A stretch of DNA of 25,175 nt, from IMG/VR virus record IMGVR_UViG_3300032088_000075, positions 1 through 25,175 of that record, one strand, 5' to 3'. Below the pieces are notes generated by a model that saw nothing but the letters and a program-made list of their open reading frames with translations, was not told the origin of the DNA and did not search any database. This document shows positions 1 through 6,529 of this stretch, one piece after another. The translations under genes were made by a program, and so were the position numbers. Source of the DNA: a virus. Position 1 is the stretch's first letter. Each line of letters begins with the position of its first letter.

Positions 1-2
1 GC

Positions 3-341
3 AGACAACTACAACTAGCTGGTGACAGAACTTTTGAACCTGTAACATTAACAGTGATTAATGATACTGGTTTTGAAGTAAGAAACTCATTCGAAAGATG
101 GATGAATGGTATTAGCGAACACAACAACAACACAGGTCAAAGTAATCCTACCGATTATATGGCTGACATTATTGTTGAGCAGTTAAACAAGCAAGGAGAG
201 GTAACTAAGACTTATGATATGCGTGGTTGTTTCCCAACTAACCTTTCTACAATCGAACTTTCATACGATAATGAAAACCAGATTGAAGAATTTACAGTTG
301 AGTTACAAGTGCAGTATTGGGAGTCTGGAACTACTTCTTAA
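3..341 (+). CDS. 19: Tail tube protein gp19 (C-terminal part)
   Basis: This is the 3' end of a gene whose reading frame is open back to base 3, so its start lies upstream of the window. An internal GTG at base 54 should not be taken as the start. The visible 112 residues carry tail-tube-like sequence: FEPVTLTVIND, then FERWMNGI, a DYMADIIVEQL stretch, GCFPTNLSTIELSYD, and a terminal EEFTVELQVQYW. These closely follow the C-terminal half of T4 gp19, which polymerises into the tube inside the contractile sheath through which DNA is ejected. It lies directly before the portal gene, the usual T4 order (18-19-20). The family call is firm; the N-terminus is not visible. Confidence 0.93.
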   Translation, partial: RQLQLAGDRTFEPVTLTVINDTGFEVRNSFERWMNGISEHNNNTGQSNPTDYMADIIVEQLNKQGEVTKTYDMRGCFPTNLSTIELSYDNENQIEEFTVELQVQYWESGTTS

Positions 342-347
342 AGGCGG

Positions 348-355
348 TATAAATA
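348..355 (+). promoter_or_regulatory. Late promoter TATAAATA for gp20
   Basis: An exact match to the T4 late promoter octamer, read by host RNA polymerase carrying gp55. By T4 geometry (octamer at -13 to -6) transcription should begin near base 361, just ahead of a perfect hairpin. It lies 55 bases before the gp20 start. Confidence 0.8.
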
Positions 356-363
356 ATATTAGA

Positions 364-386
364 GGAGGGGAGTTGTTCTCCCCTCC
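364..386 (+). other. 5' hairpin in the gp20 late leader
   Basis: GGAGGGGAG, loop TTGTT, CTCCCCTCC forms a perfect 9-bp GC-rich stem that would begin about three bases from the predicted late mRNA 5' end. There is no T-run after it, so it looks less like a terminator than like a 5' stabilising structure. It could still weaken read-through from gp19. Confidence 0.65.
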
Positions 387-409
387 GATAGTATTGAGGT
401 AAATATAAA

Positions 410-1900
410 ATGGCAGAAATGTTCGGATTTGAGATCAATAGAAAGGGCAAAGAGCTTCCAGAGCTTCCTTCTTTTGTTCCAAACACAGACGAAGATGGTG
501 TTGGCGTTATTAACAGCGGTGGTCACTTTGGCCAGTATGTTGATATTGACGGTGATACTGCAAAAAATGAAGTTGATCTTATATACAAGTATAGGGATAT
601 CGCTTCACATCCAGAATGCGATGCAGCCGTAGAAGACATTATAAATGAAGCAATTGTAGGTGACAACAAATCAGCGCCTATTGAAATTGTTATGGACGAA
701 ATGGACGCGTCCGATAAAATAAAGAAAGTTATGAAAGAAGAGTTTGAGAACGTTATCTCATTACTCAGATTCAATAGTTACTCACACGATATTTTTAGAA
801 AATGGTATGTAGATGGTAGATTACCATATCATATTATTATTGATAACAAAAACCCTCAGAAGGGTATTCAAGAATTAAGATACATTGATCCTACTAAGTT
901 AAGAAAGATCAAAGAAATAGAAGAAGAAACTGATCCTAGAACCGGCGCAAAGGTTATTGTAAAGTCTGAAGAATACTTTTTGTTCCAAGATACTAAGATG
1001 CAGGGTGACGATAAAGGATTAAAGATACATCCTGATTCAATAGCATATTGTACTTCAGGAATGTTAGATCCGACTCGCAAAAGAATATTATCATTCTTAC
1101 ATAAAGCAATTAAACCAGTTAATCAGCTAAGAATGATGGAAGACTCATTGGTGATCTATAGAATTAGTAGAGCTCCAGAGAGAAGAATTTTTTATATTGA
1201 TGTTGGTAATCTTCCTAAAGGTAAAGCTGAAGAGTATTTGAAGAACATCATGGGGCAATATAGAAATAAGTTAGTTTATGATGCTGCCACTGGAGATATT
1301 AAAGATGATCGTAAGCACATGTCGATGTTGGAAGACTTCTTCTTACCGCGTAGAGAAGGTGGTAGGGGTACAGAAATTACAACGTTGCCCGGTGGGGAAA
1401 ACCTCGGACAAATTGACGACATCATCTACTTCCAAAAGAAACTCTACAAGTCGCTCAACGTTCCAGCTAATCGTTTAGAACAAGAGTCTGGATTTAATTT
1501 AGGCCGATCCACTGAGATTTCTAGAGATGAAGTTAAGTTTAAGAAGTTTCTAGATAGATTGAGAAAGAGATTCAGTGACCTATTTTTGCAACTATTAAAA
1601 ACACAGTTGATGCTGAAAGGTATTATTACTAAAGAAGATTGGCTTAAGTTTAAAGAAGATATATACTTCGACTTTATTGAAGATAATTACTTTAGTGAAT
1701 TAAAAGAAGCTGAAATAACACGAGAGCGCTTTGAAATGTTAGCTCAAATGGATGAATACGTTGGAAAGTATGTGTCCAATGAATGGATTCGTAAGAATAT
1801 CTTACGACAAACGGATGATGAGATCGCCGAAATTCAAAAGCAGATTGCTGCTGAAAAAGCATCAGGCGATATTGAAGATGAAGATGATCTTGACATTTAA
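410..1900 (+). CDS. 20: Portal vertex protein gp20
   Basis: At 496 aa it is a little shorter than T4 gp20 (about 524 aa). The portal is the dodecameric ring at one capsid vertex that initiates head assembly, docks the terminase and forms the DNA channel. Sequence typical of the family includes YRDIASHPECDAAVEDIINEA near residues 62-82, an IDNKNPQKGIQELRYIDPTKLRKIKEI region near 145-170, LPGGENLGQIDDI and the RLEQESGFNLGRSTEI segment in the second half, and an acidic C-terminus. The ATG has a GAGG ribosome site ten bases upstream. It is probably expressed from the late promoter at 348-355 and is followed by the core protein genes, as in T4. Confidence 0.95.
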   Translation: MAEMFGFEINRKGKELPELPSFVPNTDEDGVGVINSGGHFGQYVDIDGDTAKNEVDLIYKYRDIASHPECDAAVEDIINEAIVGDNKSAPIEIVMDEMDASDKIKKVMKEEFENVISLLRFNSYSHDIFRKWYVDGRLPYHIIIDNKNPQKGIQELRYIDPTKLRKIKEIEEETDPRTGAKVIVKSEEYFLFQDTKMQGDDKGLKIHPDSIAYCTSGMLDPTRKRILSFLHKAIKPVNQLRMMEDSLVIYRISRAPERRIFYIDVGNLPKGKAEEYLKNIMGQYRNKLVYDAATGDIKDDRKHMSMLEDFFLPRREGGRGTEITTLPGGENLGQIDDIIYFQKKLYKSLNVPANRLEQESGFNLGRSTEISRDEVKFKKFLDRLRKRFSDLFLQLLKTQLMLKGIITKEDWLKFKEDIYFDFIEDNYFSELKEAEITRERFEMLAQMDEYVGKYVSNEWIRKNILRQTDDEIAEIQKQIAAEKASGDIEDEDDLDI

Positions 1901-1905
1901 AATAT

Positions 1906-1913
1906 TATAAATA
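1906..1913 (+). promoter_or_regulatory. Late promoter TATAAATA for the head core operon
   Basis: An exact T4-type late octamer between the gp20 stop and the small gp67-like gene. Transcription would start near base 1919, giving a leader of about 16 bases that contains AAGGA nine bases before the ATG at 1935. It probably drives gp67, 21, 22 and 23 as one transcript ending at 5303-5330. Confidence 0.8.
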
Positions 1914-1934
1914 TATAACGAAGGATGTAAATAA

Positions 1935-2102
1935 ATGAGTATTGAAAATTTAATTGATGATGTAAAATCGGGCGATAACGTTGCTGCTGGTAAGCAGTTT
2001 AATTCTATTATGGCCGATAAATTAACTGCAGCAATGGATGCAAAGAAGATTGAAATAGCTTCCACATTGCAAGATAGGCAGGCCTCTAAAGAAGAGGAAT
2101 AA
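1935..2102 (+). CDS. 67: Prohead core protein gp67-like (55 aa)
   Basis: A 55-aa ORF between portal and protease, the T4 position of gene 67. The N-terminus (MSIENLIDDVKSGDNVAAGKQF, then IMADKLTAAMDAKKIEIA) matches the gp67 pattern of a short helical start followed by an alpha-helical KI-IA motif. In T4 gp67 helps form the prohead scaffold and is degraded by gp21. This protein ends in only KEEE and lacks the long acidic tail I recall for T4 gp67 (about 80 aa), while the neighbouring gp22 has a very acidic N-terminus. The start is supported by AAGGA at 1921-1925. The call rests on position, size and short motif similarity. Confidence 0.75.
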   Translation: MSIENLIDDVKSGDNVAAGKQFNSIMADKLTAAMDAKKIEIASTLQDRQASKEEE

Positions 2103-2118
2103 CAACGGAAATAAGTAT

Positions 2119-2772
2119 ATGAAGCTTATAGCAGAATTTAATGACAATAATCTAGAGGTTATTGAAGAAAAAGTTAATGGCAAAAAGACTCTCGCAATCG
2201 AGGGTGTTTTTATGCAAGCCGATTCTAAGAATAGAAACGGCCGTATTTATGAAAAGAGCATTCTTGAAAATGCGGTTAATAAATATGTAAAAGAACAAGT
2301 AAGTACTGGTAGAGCCGTCGGAGAGTTGAATCACCCCGAAGGTCCTACTATTAACTTAGATAAAGTTTCACACAAAATTACCGAGCTCAAATTTGACGGA
2401 AGTAATGTTGTAGGAAAGGCATCAATCTTAGAAACCCCTATGGGTCAGATCGTAAAAGGTCTACTCGATGGCGGAGTTAAGCTTGGTGTATCAAGTCGTG
2501 GTATGGGAAGTCTTGTGCAAAAGAATGGCGCTATGTATGTGAAAGATGACTTTATGTTATCTACTGTAGATATCGTTCAAGACCCTTCAGCTCCAGAGGC
2601 GTTTGTCAATGGAATTATGGAAGGTGTTGATTGGGTATGGAATAATGGCGTTCTTTGTCCACAAGAAGTTGAGAAAATTGAGACTGAAATCAAGGAAGCT
2701 CGAGGCGTTAGATCATCTGATGTTGAGATTAAAGCTTTTAAGAATTTCCTCTCTAAACTTGTAAATTCTTAA
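2119..2772 (+). CDS. 21: Prohead core protease gp21
   Basis: At 217 aa this is close to T4 gp21 (212 aa), the serine protease that cleaves scaffold and capsid proteins during head maturation. Likely catalytic residues are His72 in GELNHPEG and Ser125 or Ser126 in LGVSSRGMGS, with Asp151 or Asp155 in TVDIVQDPSAP as the third member. This is the prohead protease fold shared with herpesvirus assemblins. It lies 16 bases after the gp67-like gene and 14 before the scaffold gene, so translation is probably coupled. Its own substrates are visible next door: gp22 and the gp23 leader peptide, which ends in an I-x-E site. Confidence 0.94.
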   Translation: MKLIAEFNDNNLEVIEEKVNGKKTLAIEGVFMQADSKNRNGRIYEKSILENAVNKYVKEQVSTGRAVGELNHPEGPTINLDKVSHKITELKFDGSNVVGKASILETPMGQIVKGLLDGGVKLGVSSRGMGSLVQKNGAMYVKDDFMLSTVDIVQDPSAPEAFVNGIMEGVDWVWNNGVLCPQEVEKIETEIKEARGVRSSDVEIKAFKNFLSKLVNS

Positions 2773-2786
2773 TAGGAGAATAAATT

Positions 2787-3902
2787 ATGTCTAATGACAA
2801 AATAGAAAATGATTTAGTCGAAGACGTATCAGAAACTGAAGAGCTTACTAACGAGGAGCTCGTTGAAGACGAACAAGTTCAAGACGAAGAAATCGTAGAA
2901 GCGAAAGCTAAGAATGAAGCTGAAGAAGGTGATGATGACGAAGAGGAAGAAGTTGAGGAGTCTGCTGATGAAGAAGACGACGAAGACGAAGAGCCTGTAG
3001 TCGAAACAATGCCTAAAACTAAAGCTGCAATCATGGCATCAGTGAATGATATGTTGAAAAAATCAAAAAAACTAGACGCACAAAAGATTTATGCTAGTGT
3101 TATGAAAGCTACTAACGAAAGTGTTGATGTTGAAGAAGAAGCAGAGAAGCCAGTTCAGGAAGACGTAAATGTCGACCACATTGACTACTCTGAAGATTTG
3201 GAATCATTAGTGGCTGAAGAAGCTACACTGTCTGATGGTTTTCAAGCTAAGGCCGGAATCATCTTTGAAGCTGCTTTAAAAACTAAAGTAGGTGCAGAGA
3301 TTGAAAGACTCGAGTCTGAGTACGTCGCAAACCTTGAAGAAGAAGTATCTGAAATCAAGTCTGAGCTCGTAGAAAAGGTAGATTCCTATCTTAACTATGT
3401 AGTTTCTAACTGGATGACAGACAACGAAGTTGCAGTAACCAACGGTCTTAGGACTGAAATTGCTGAAGACTTTATGGCTTCTTTACAATCAGTGTTCAAA
3501 GAGCACTATATCGAGGTTCCAGAAGGTAAGGTTGACCTAATTGACGAATTGTCAGGACAGGTTGCTGAGCTAGAGGAATCACTAAATAAATCAACGGAAG
3601 ATAACATCGCGCTAACTGAGTCTGTTTCTAATTTAGAAAGAGCTGAGATTGTAAGAAATGCATCTTCTGGGCTAGCATTGACTGAAGCTGAAAAGCTTGC
3701 ATCTTTGGTAGAAGATATTGATTTTGACGACGCAGAATCTTTCGAAATGAAAGTGAATGTAGTTAAAGAATCATACTTCAGATCTGAAGCTCAAGAATCA
3801 GTAGATGAAGCTCAACAATTGGTTGGTACTGATGAGGCTCCTGCTGATATCAGTGATGTTATGGCTAGATACACTTCAGCTATTTCAAAATTTAACAAAT
3901 AG
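2787..3902 (+). CDS. 22: Prohead scaffolding core protein gp22
   Basis: A 371-aa, strongly acidic protein in the gene 22 position between protease and capsid genes. Residues about 8-75 are mostly Asp and Glu; the rest is predicted helical, with coiled-coil-like heptads around residues 170-190 and 250-290 (for example VDLIDELSGQVAELEESL). It forms the internal core around which the capsid shell assembles and is destroyed by gp21 before DNA packaging. T4 gp22 is about 269 aa, so this version is roughly 100 residues longer, mostly through the acidic N-terminal part. A clear AGGAG ribosome site precedes the ATG. Little primary sequence is conserved in this family, so the call relies on composition and synteny. 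Confidence 0.88.
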   Translation: MSNDKIENDLVEDVSETEELTNEELVEDEQVQDEEIVEAKAKNEAEEGDDDEEEEVEESADEEDDEDEEPVVETMPKTKAAIMASVNDMLKKSKKLDAQKIYASVMKATNESVDVEEEAEKPVQEDVNVDHIDYSEDLESLVAEEATLSDGFQAKAGIIFEAALKTKVGAEIERLESEYVANLEEEVSEIKSELVEKVDSYLNYVVSNWMTDNEVAVTNGLRTEIAEDFMASLQSVFKEHYIEVPEGKVDLIDELSGQVAELEESLNKSTEDNIALTESVSNLERAEIVRNASSGLALTEAEKLASLVEDIDFDDAESFEMKVNVVKESYFRSEAQESVDEAQQLVGTDEAPADISDVMARYTSAISKFNK

Positions 3903-3922
3903 TCTAATAGGGGAAACAAAAA

Positions 3923-5281
3923 ATGTTTAACGCAGACAAAAACTTAATGGAAAAGTGGGCTCCGGTTCTTGGGCACTCAGATGTTCCATCAATTCAAGAC
4001 AGTCATAAAGCAGCAGTTACTGCTCGACTGTTAGAGAACCAAGAAATTGCAGCTAGAGAAGAAGCTCAAGCTGTACAAGGTAACTTCATCGGTGAAGCAG
4101 CTGGTAACGTAGTAGGTGCTGGTATGGGTGCTACTGCTGGTGCGATCAAAGGATTCGATCCTGTTTTGATCTCTCTAGTAAGAAGAGCTATGCCTAACTT
4201 GATTGCTTATGATATCGCTGGTGTTCAGCCAATGAGTGGACCTACTGGTCTTATCTTTGCAATGAAGTCACGATATACTAACCAGTCTGGTGCCGAAGCA
4301 CTACATGACGAAGCTAATACAGCTTTCTCAGGTGGCGGTACTCAAGAAGCTGGACCTTCTGGTCTAGAAGCTGCAGCTGATGACGGCGACGGTTCTTTGG
4401 CAACTGGTGAAACTGCTGGCGAGATTTTCTCAACAGTAGGTGCTGGTCTAACTACAGCTCAAGCTGAAGCACTAGGCGACGGCGGCGGTACTACTTTCGG
4501 TGAGATGGCTTTCTCAATCGATAAGGCTACTGTAACTGCTAAGTCAAGAGCTCTTAAAGCTGAGTACACAATGGAACTTGCACAAGATCTTAAGGCTGTT
4601 CACGGTCTAGATGCTGAAGGCGAGCTTGCTAACATCCTTTCTTCTGAAATCCTCGCGGAAATCAACAGAGAAGTTGTTAGAACTGTAAACCAAAAAGCGA
4701 AGCTAGGTGCTCTTCAATCAAGTGTTGCTGTTAAGGGTATCTTTAACCTGCACACTGATTCAGATGGCCGCTGGTTGGCTGAAAAAGCAAAAGGTCTTAT
4801 TGTACAGATCGAAAGAGAAGCTAATGTGATTGCTAAAGAAACACGAAGAGGAAAAGGTAACTATGTAATCTGTTCTTCTGACGTTGCTTCAATCCTTGCT
4901 GCTTCTGGAATGCTTGACTATGCTCCAGCTTTGTCAACTGCTTTGAATGTTGATGATACTGGTAATACTTTTGCTGGTGTTCTTAACGGTAAGTTCAAAG
5001 TATATGTTGATCCATATGCAACTGGTACTAACCCTGACTACGTAACTGTAGGATATAGAGGTAATACTCCATATGACGCAGGTATTTTCTATTGCCCATA
5101 CGTTCCTTTAACTATGGTTAAAGCAATTGGTGAAGAAGACTTCCAGCCAAGAATCGGTTTCAAGACTCGATACGGCATGGTTGCTAACCCATATGTTTCA
5201 GCTGATGGAAGCACTGGTACTGCAAGAGCTAACCCATACTTTAGAATCTTTAGAGTAGACGGAATCATGCAGAACAGCTAA
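3923..5281 (+). CDS. 23: Major capsid protein gp23 precursor
   Basis: The 452-aa precursor of the main hexameric capsid subunit (T4 gp23 is 521 aa). The N-terminal segment (residues 1-58) is the scaffold-binding peptide removed by gp21. The likely cut is after Glu58 in NFIGE-AAGNV, which fits the I/L-x-E consensus. Downstream, AIKGFDPVLISLVRRAMPNLIAYD and VQPMSGPTGLIFAMKSRY are hallmark gp23 segments, and the C-terminus ends in GTARANPYFRIFRVDGIM, also typical. The glycine/alanine-rich part near residues 128-195 matches the insertion domain region. It is the last gene before a strong terminator. Base composition is slightly richer in GC codons than its neighbours, as expected for a very highly expressed gene. 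Confidence 0.97.
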   Translation: MFNADKNLMEKWAPVLGHSDVPSIQDSHKAAVTARLLENQEIAAREEAQAVQGNFIGEAAGNVVGAGMGATAGAIKGFDPVLISLVRRAMPNLIAYDIAGVQPMSGPTGLIFAMKSRYTNQSGAEALHDEANTAFSGGGTQEAGPSGLEAAADDGDGSLATGETAGEIFSTVGAGLTTAQAEALGDGGGTTFGEMAFSIDKATVTAKSRALKAEYTMELAQDLKAVHGLDAEGELANILSSEILAEINREVVRTVNQKAKLGALQSSVAVKGIFNLHTDSDGRWLAEKAKGLIVQIEREANVIAKETRRGKGNYVICSSDVASILAASGMLDYAPALSTALNVDDTGNTFAGVLNGKFKVYVDPYATGTNPDYVTVGYRGNTPYDAGIFYCPYVPLTMVKAIGEEDFQPRIGFKTRYGMVANPYVSADGSTGTARANPYFRIFRVDGIMQNS

Positions 5282-5302
5282 TCTTTAATTAGATATGCGA
5301 TT

Positions 5303-5330
5303 AAGGGATCCTTCGGGATCCCTTTTTTTG
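5303..5330 (+). terminator. Rho-independent terminator after gp23
   Basis: AAGGGATCC, loop TTCG, GGATCCCTT: a perfect 9-bp stem with the very stable UUCG tetraloop followed by a run of T. It lies 22 bases after the gp23 stop codon and closes the head operon. Confidence 0.95.
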
Positions 5331-5350
5331 TTTATACAAAAGGAGTAAAA

Positions 5351-5518
5351 ATGACTATAGTTTTTTGGGCTATTATTGTTTTTGGCACTATAGGTGCTGT
5401 AGACAGTACAATTGAATTGAATAAAGTTTGTGACAAAGAGGTTGAGGAAGGAATCTCGGCTACTGTAAAGGAATGTAAGCAGTATTACTTTGACACAAAA
5501 GTTAAAAAAGGGTGGTAA
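5351..5518 (+). CDS. Small predicted membrane or exported protein (55 aa)
   Basis: A 55-aa ORF beginning with a good ribosome site (AAAAGGAG, six bases before the ATG). Residues 2-16 (TIVFWAIIVFGTIGA) form a short hydrophobic segment, followed by a charged domain with two cysteines, Cys28 and Cys43. This suggests a membrane-anchored or exported peptide whose cysteines could pair in the periplasm. It lies between two terminators, so it is either expressed by read-through from the capsid operon or from a promoter I cannot see. The second terminator overlaps its stop codon. I do not recognise the family. It could be a lysis or envelope-related peptide, but nothing here proves that. Confidence 0.6.
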   Translation: MTIVFWAIIVFGTIGAVDSTIELNKVCDKEVEEGISATVKECKQYYFDTKVKKGW

Positions 5519-5531
5519 CACCCTTTTTTTT
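5504..5531 (+). terminator. Terminator overlapping the stop codon of the 55-aa gene
   Basis: AAAAAAGGGTG, loop GTAA, CACCCTTTTTTT: a stem of at least seven pairs with a GNRA-type tetraloop and a T-run. The TAA stop codon of the small gene forms the last three bases of the loop. Confidence 0.9.
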
Positions 5532-5551
5532 ATTATTAGTGATTTAAGTTG

Positions 5552-5559
5552 TATAAATA
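5552..5559 (+). promoter_or_regulatory. Late promoter TATAAATA at the tail-tube-like gene
   Basis: An exact late octamer. The first T is 13 bases before the A of the ATG at 5565, so by T4 geometry transcription would start at the start codon itself. No ribosome site is present, which fits a leaderless mRNA. Confidence 0.75.
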
Positions 5560-5564
5560 ACTAT

Positions 5565-6023
5565 ATGACTACTGCAAATAAAAACTTTTTAAGTCCTACG
5601 GGGTTTCAATTTAAGATCGATTCCACTCAATATGCAAATGTTGAGTATTTTTGTACAGCCGTAACACTTCCCGACTTATCATTAGGAGAAGCGCCGAATC
5701 CTTATAAAGGGTCTAATATAGCTTTTACTGGTGATAGGATCGCTTTTGGTGATCTTGCTATAAGATTTAATGTGACTGAAGATATGGAAAACTATATCGA
5801 GATGTTTAATTGGATGCACAATATAATTGGCCAAGGTGAAAAATTTAAGTCTGACGCAACATTGTCGATTTTAAGTAGCCACAACAACGTCACTAAGGAA
5901 ATTTCTTTCAAAGACTGTTTTCCTACCAGTCTATCAGCTGTCGAGTTTTCAACACAGCAAACAGATATAGAATACTTACAAGCTGACGTGACATTAAAGT
6001 ATACATACTTCGAAATCAAGTAA
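5565..6023 (+). CDS. Tail-tube-fold structural protein (gp3 slot)
   Basis: A 152-aa protein starting MTTANKNFLSPTGFQFKI. The NFLSPTGF opening, the FCTAVTLPDLSLGEAP segment, GDRIAFGDLAIRFNVTEDMENYIEMFNWM (residues about 61-89) and the ending KDCFPTSLSAVEFS ... ADVTLKYTYFEIK follow the tail tube pattern also seen in gp19 (compare GCFPTNLSTIELS and EEFTVELQVQYW there). So it is probably a gp19 paralogue acting as tube terminator, initiator or completion protein. In marine T4-like phages the gene in this slot, between 23 and uvsY, is often annotated gp3 (tail completion and sheath stabiliser). I chose ATG 5565 over an upstream in-frame TTG at 5490 because the family N-terminus begins there. Confidence 0.75.
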   Translation: MTTANKNFLSPTGFQFKIDSTQYANVEYFCTAVTLPDLSLGEAPNPYKGSNIAFTGDRIAFGDLAIRFNVTEDMENYIEMFNWMHNIIGQGEKFKSDATLSILSSHNNVTKEISFKDCFPTSLSAVEFSTQQTDIEYLQADVTLKYTYFEIK

Positions 6024-6042
6024 ACATATCGGTTTACTTTTT
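6018..6042 (+). terminator. AT-rich terminator overlapping the stop of the tail-tube-like gene
   Basis: AAGTAAAC, loop ATATCG, GTTTACTT and further T residues: an 8-bp stem with a short T-run. The TAA stop codon lies inside the left arm. The stem is poor in GC, so termination may be partial. Confidence 0.55.
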
Positions 6043-6082
6043 GGCGGTGTTTGTATACATATAGATATACTATGGAGATATT

Positions 6083-6529
6083 ATGAATAATTTAGAAGCA
6101 ATACTTGAAATGTGGAAGAAAGACTCTGTTATAGATGAATTGCAGTTAGATCAATCCGCAAGAGACTCAGCAAAACTTCATTCGAAGTACCTAGAACTAT
6201 ACTCAGTAAATAAACTTAGATTCAAAAAATTAGACTTAGAGTTTAAAGTATTACTGAGAGATAAATTTATGCATTATAACGGAAAGCTCACTCAGGAAGA
6301 AATGGACAAAAAAGGCTGGTCATATGATCCGTTGGATGGTCTTACTGTGCTAAAAGGTGATATGGATAAATGGTACGATGCAGATCCGCTTATTCAGGCA
6401 CACCAGGCCAAAATGCATTACACGCAAGAACTAGTCGACACTTTAAAAGAAATACTTGACAACATCAAGTGGAGACATCAGAACATAAAAAACATTATTG
6501 AATGGAACAAATTTACAAGCGGAATGTGA
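6083..6529 (+). CDS. uvsY: Recombination mediator UvsY
   Basis: A 148-aa, mostly helical and highly charged protein (T4 UvsY is 137 aa). UvsY loads the UvsX recombinase onto gp32-coated single-stranded DNA during recombination-dependent replication. Family features include the N-terminal LEAILEMWKKDSVIDELQLD, a HSKYLELYSVNKLRFKKLDLEFKVLLRDKFMHYNGK basic helix region around residues 34-66, and the C-terminal LVDTLKEILDNIKWRHQNIKNIIEW helix that in T4 drives hexamerisation. It is directly followed by uvsW with a TGATG stop/start overlap. GGAG lies eight bases before the ATG. No confident promoter is seen immediately upstream. Confidence 0.9.
   Translation: MNNLEAILEMWKKDSVIDELQLDQSARDSAKLHSKYLELYSVNKLRFKKLDLEFKVLLRDKFMHYNGKLTQEEMDKKGWSYDPLDGLTVLKGDMDKWYDADPLIQAHQAKMHYTQELVDTLKEILDNIKWRHQNIKNIIEWNKFTSGM

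Noticed and set aside
5490-5564. TTG start adding 25 residues to the tail-tube-like protein
   Set aside because: The frame would run through a terminator hairpin and T-run; NFLSPTGF near ATG 5565 is the expected N-terminus.
6032-6059. Possible uvsY promoter GTTTAC-N16-TATACA
   Set aside because: The -35 part is the right arm of a terminator-like inverted repeat and spacing and match are poor.
6502-6528. Upstream ATG giving uvsW nine more residues
   Set aside because: No ribosome site; ATG 6529 overlaps the uvsY stop and gives the T4 length.
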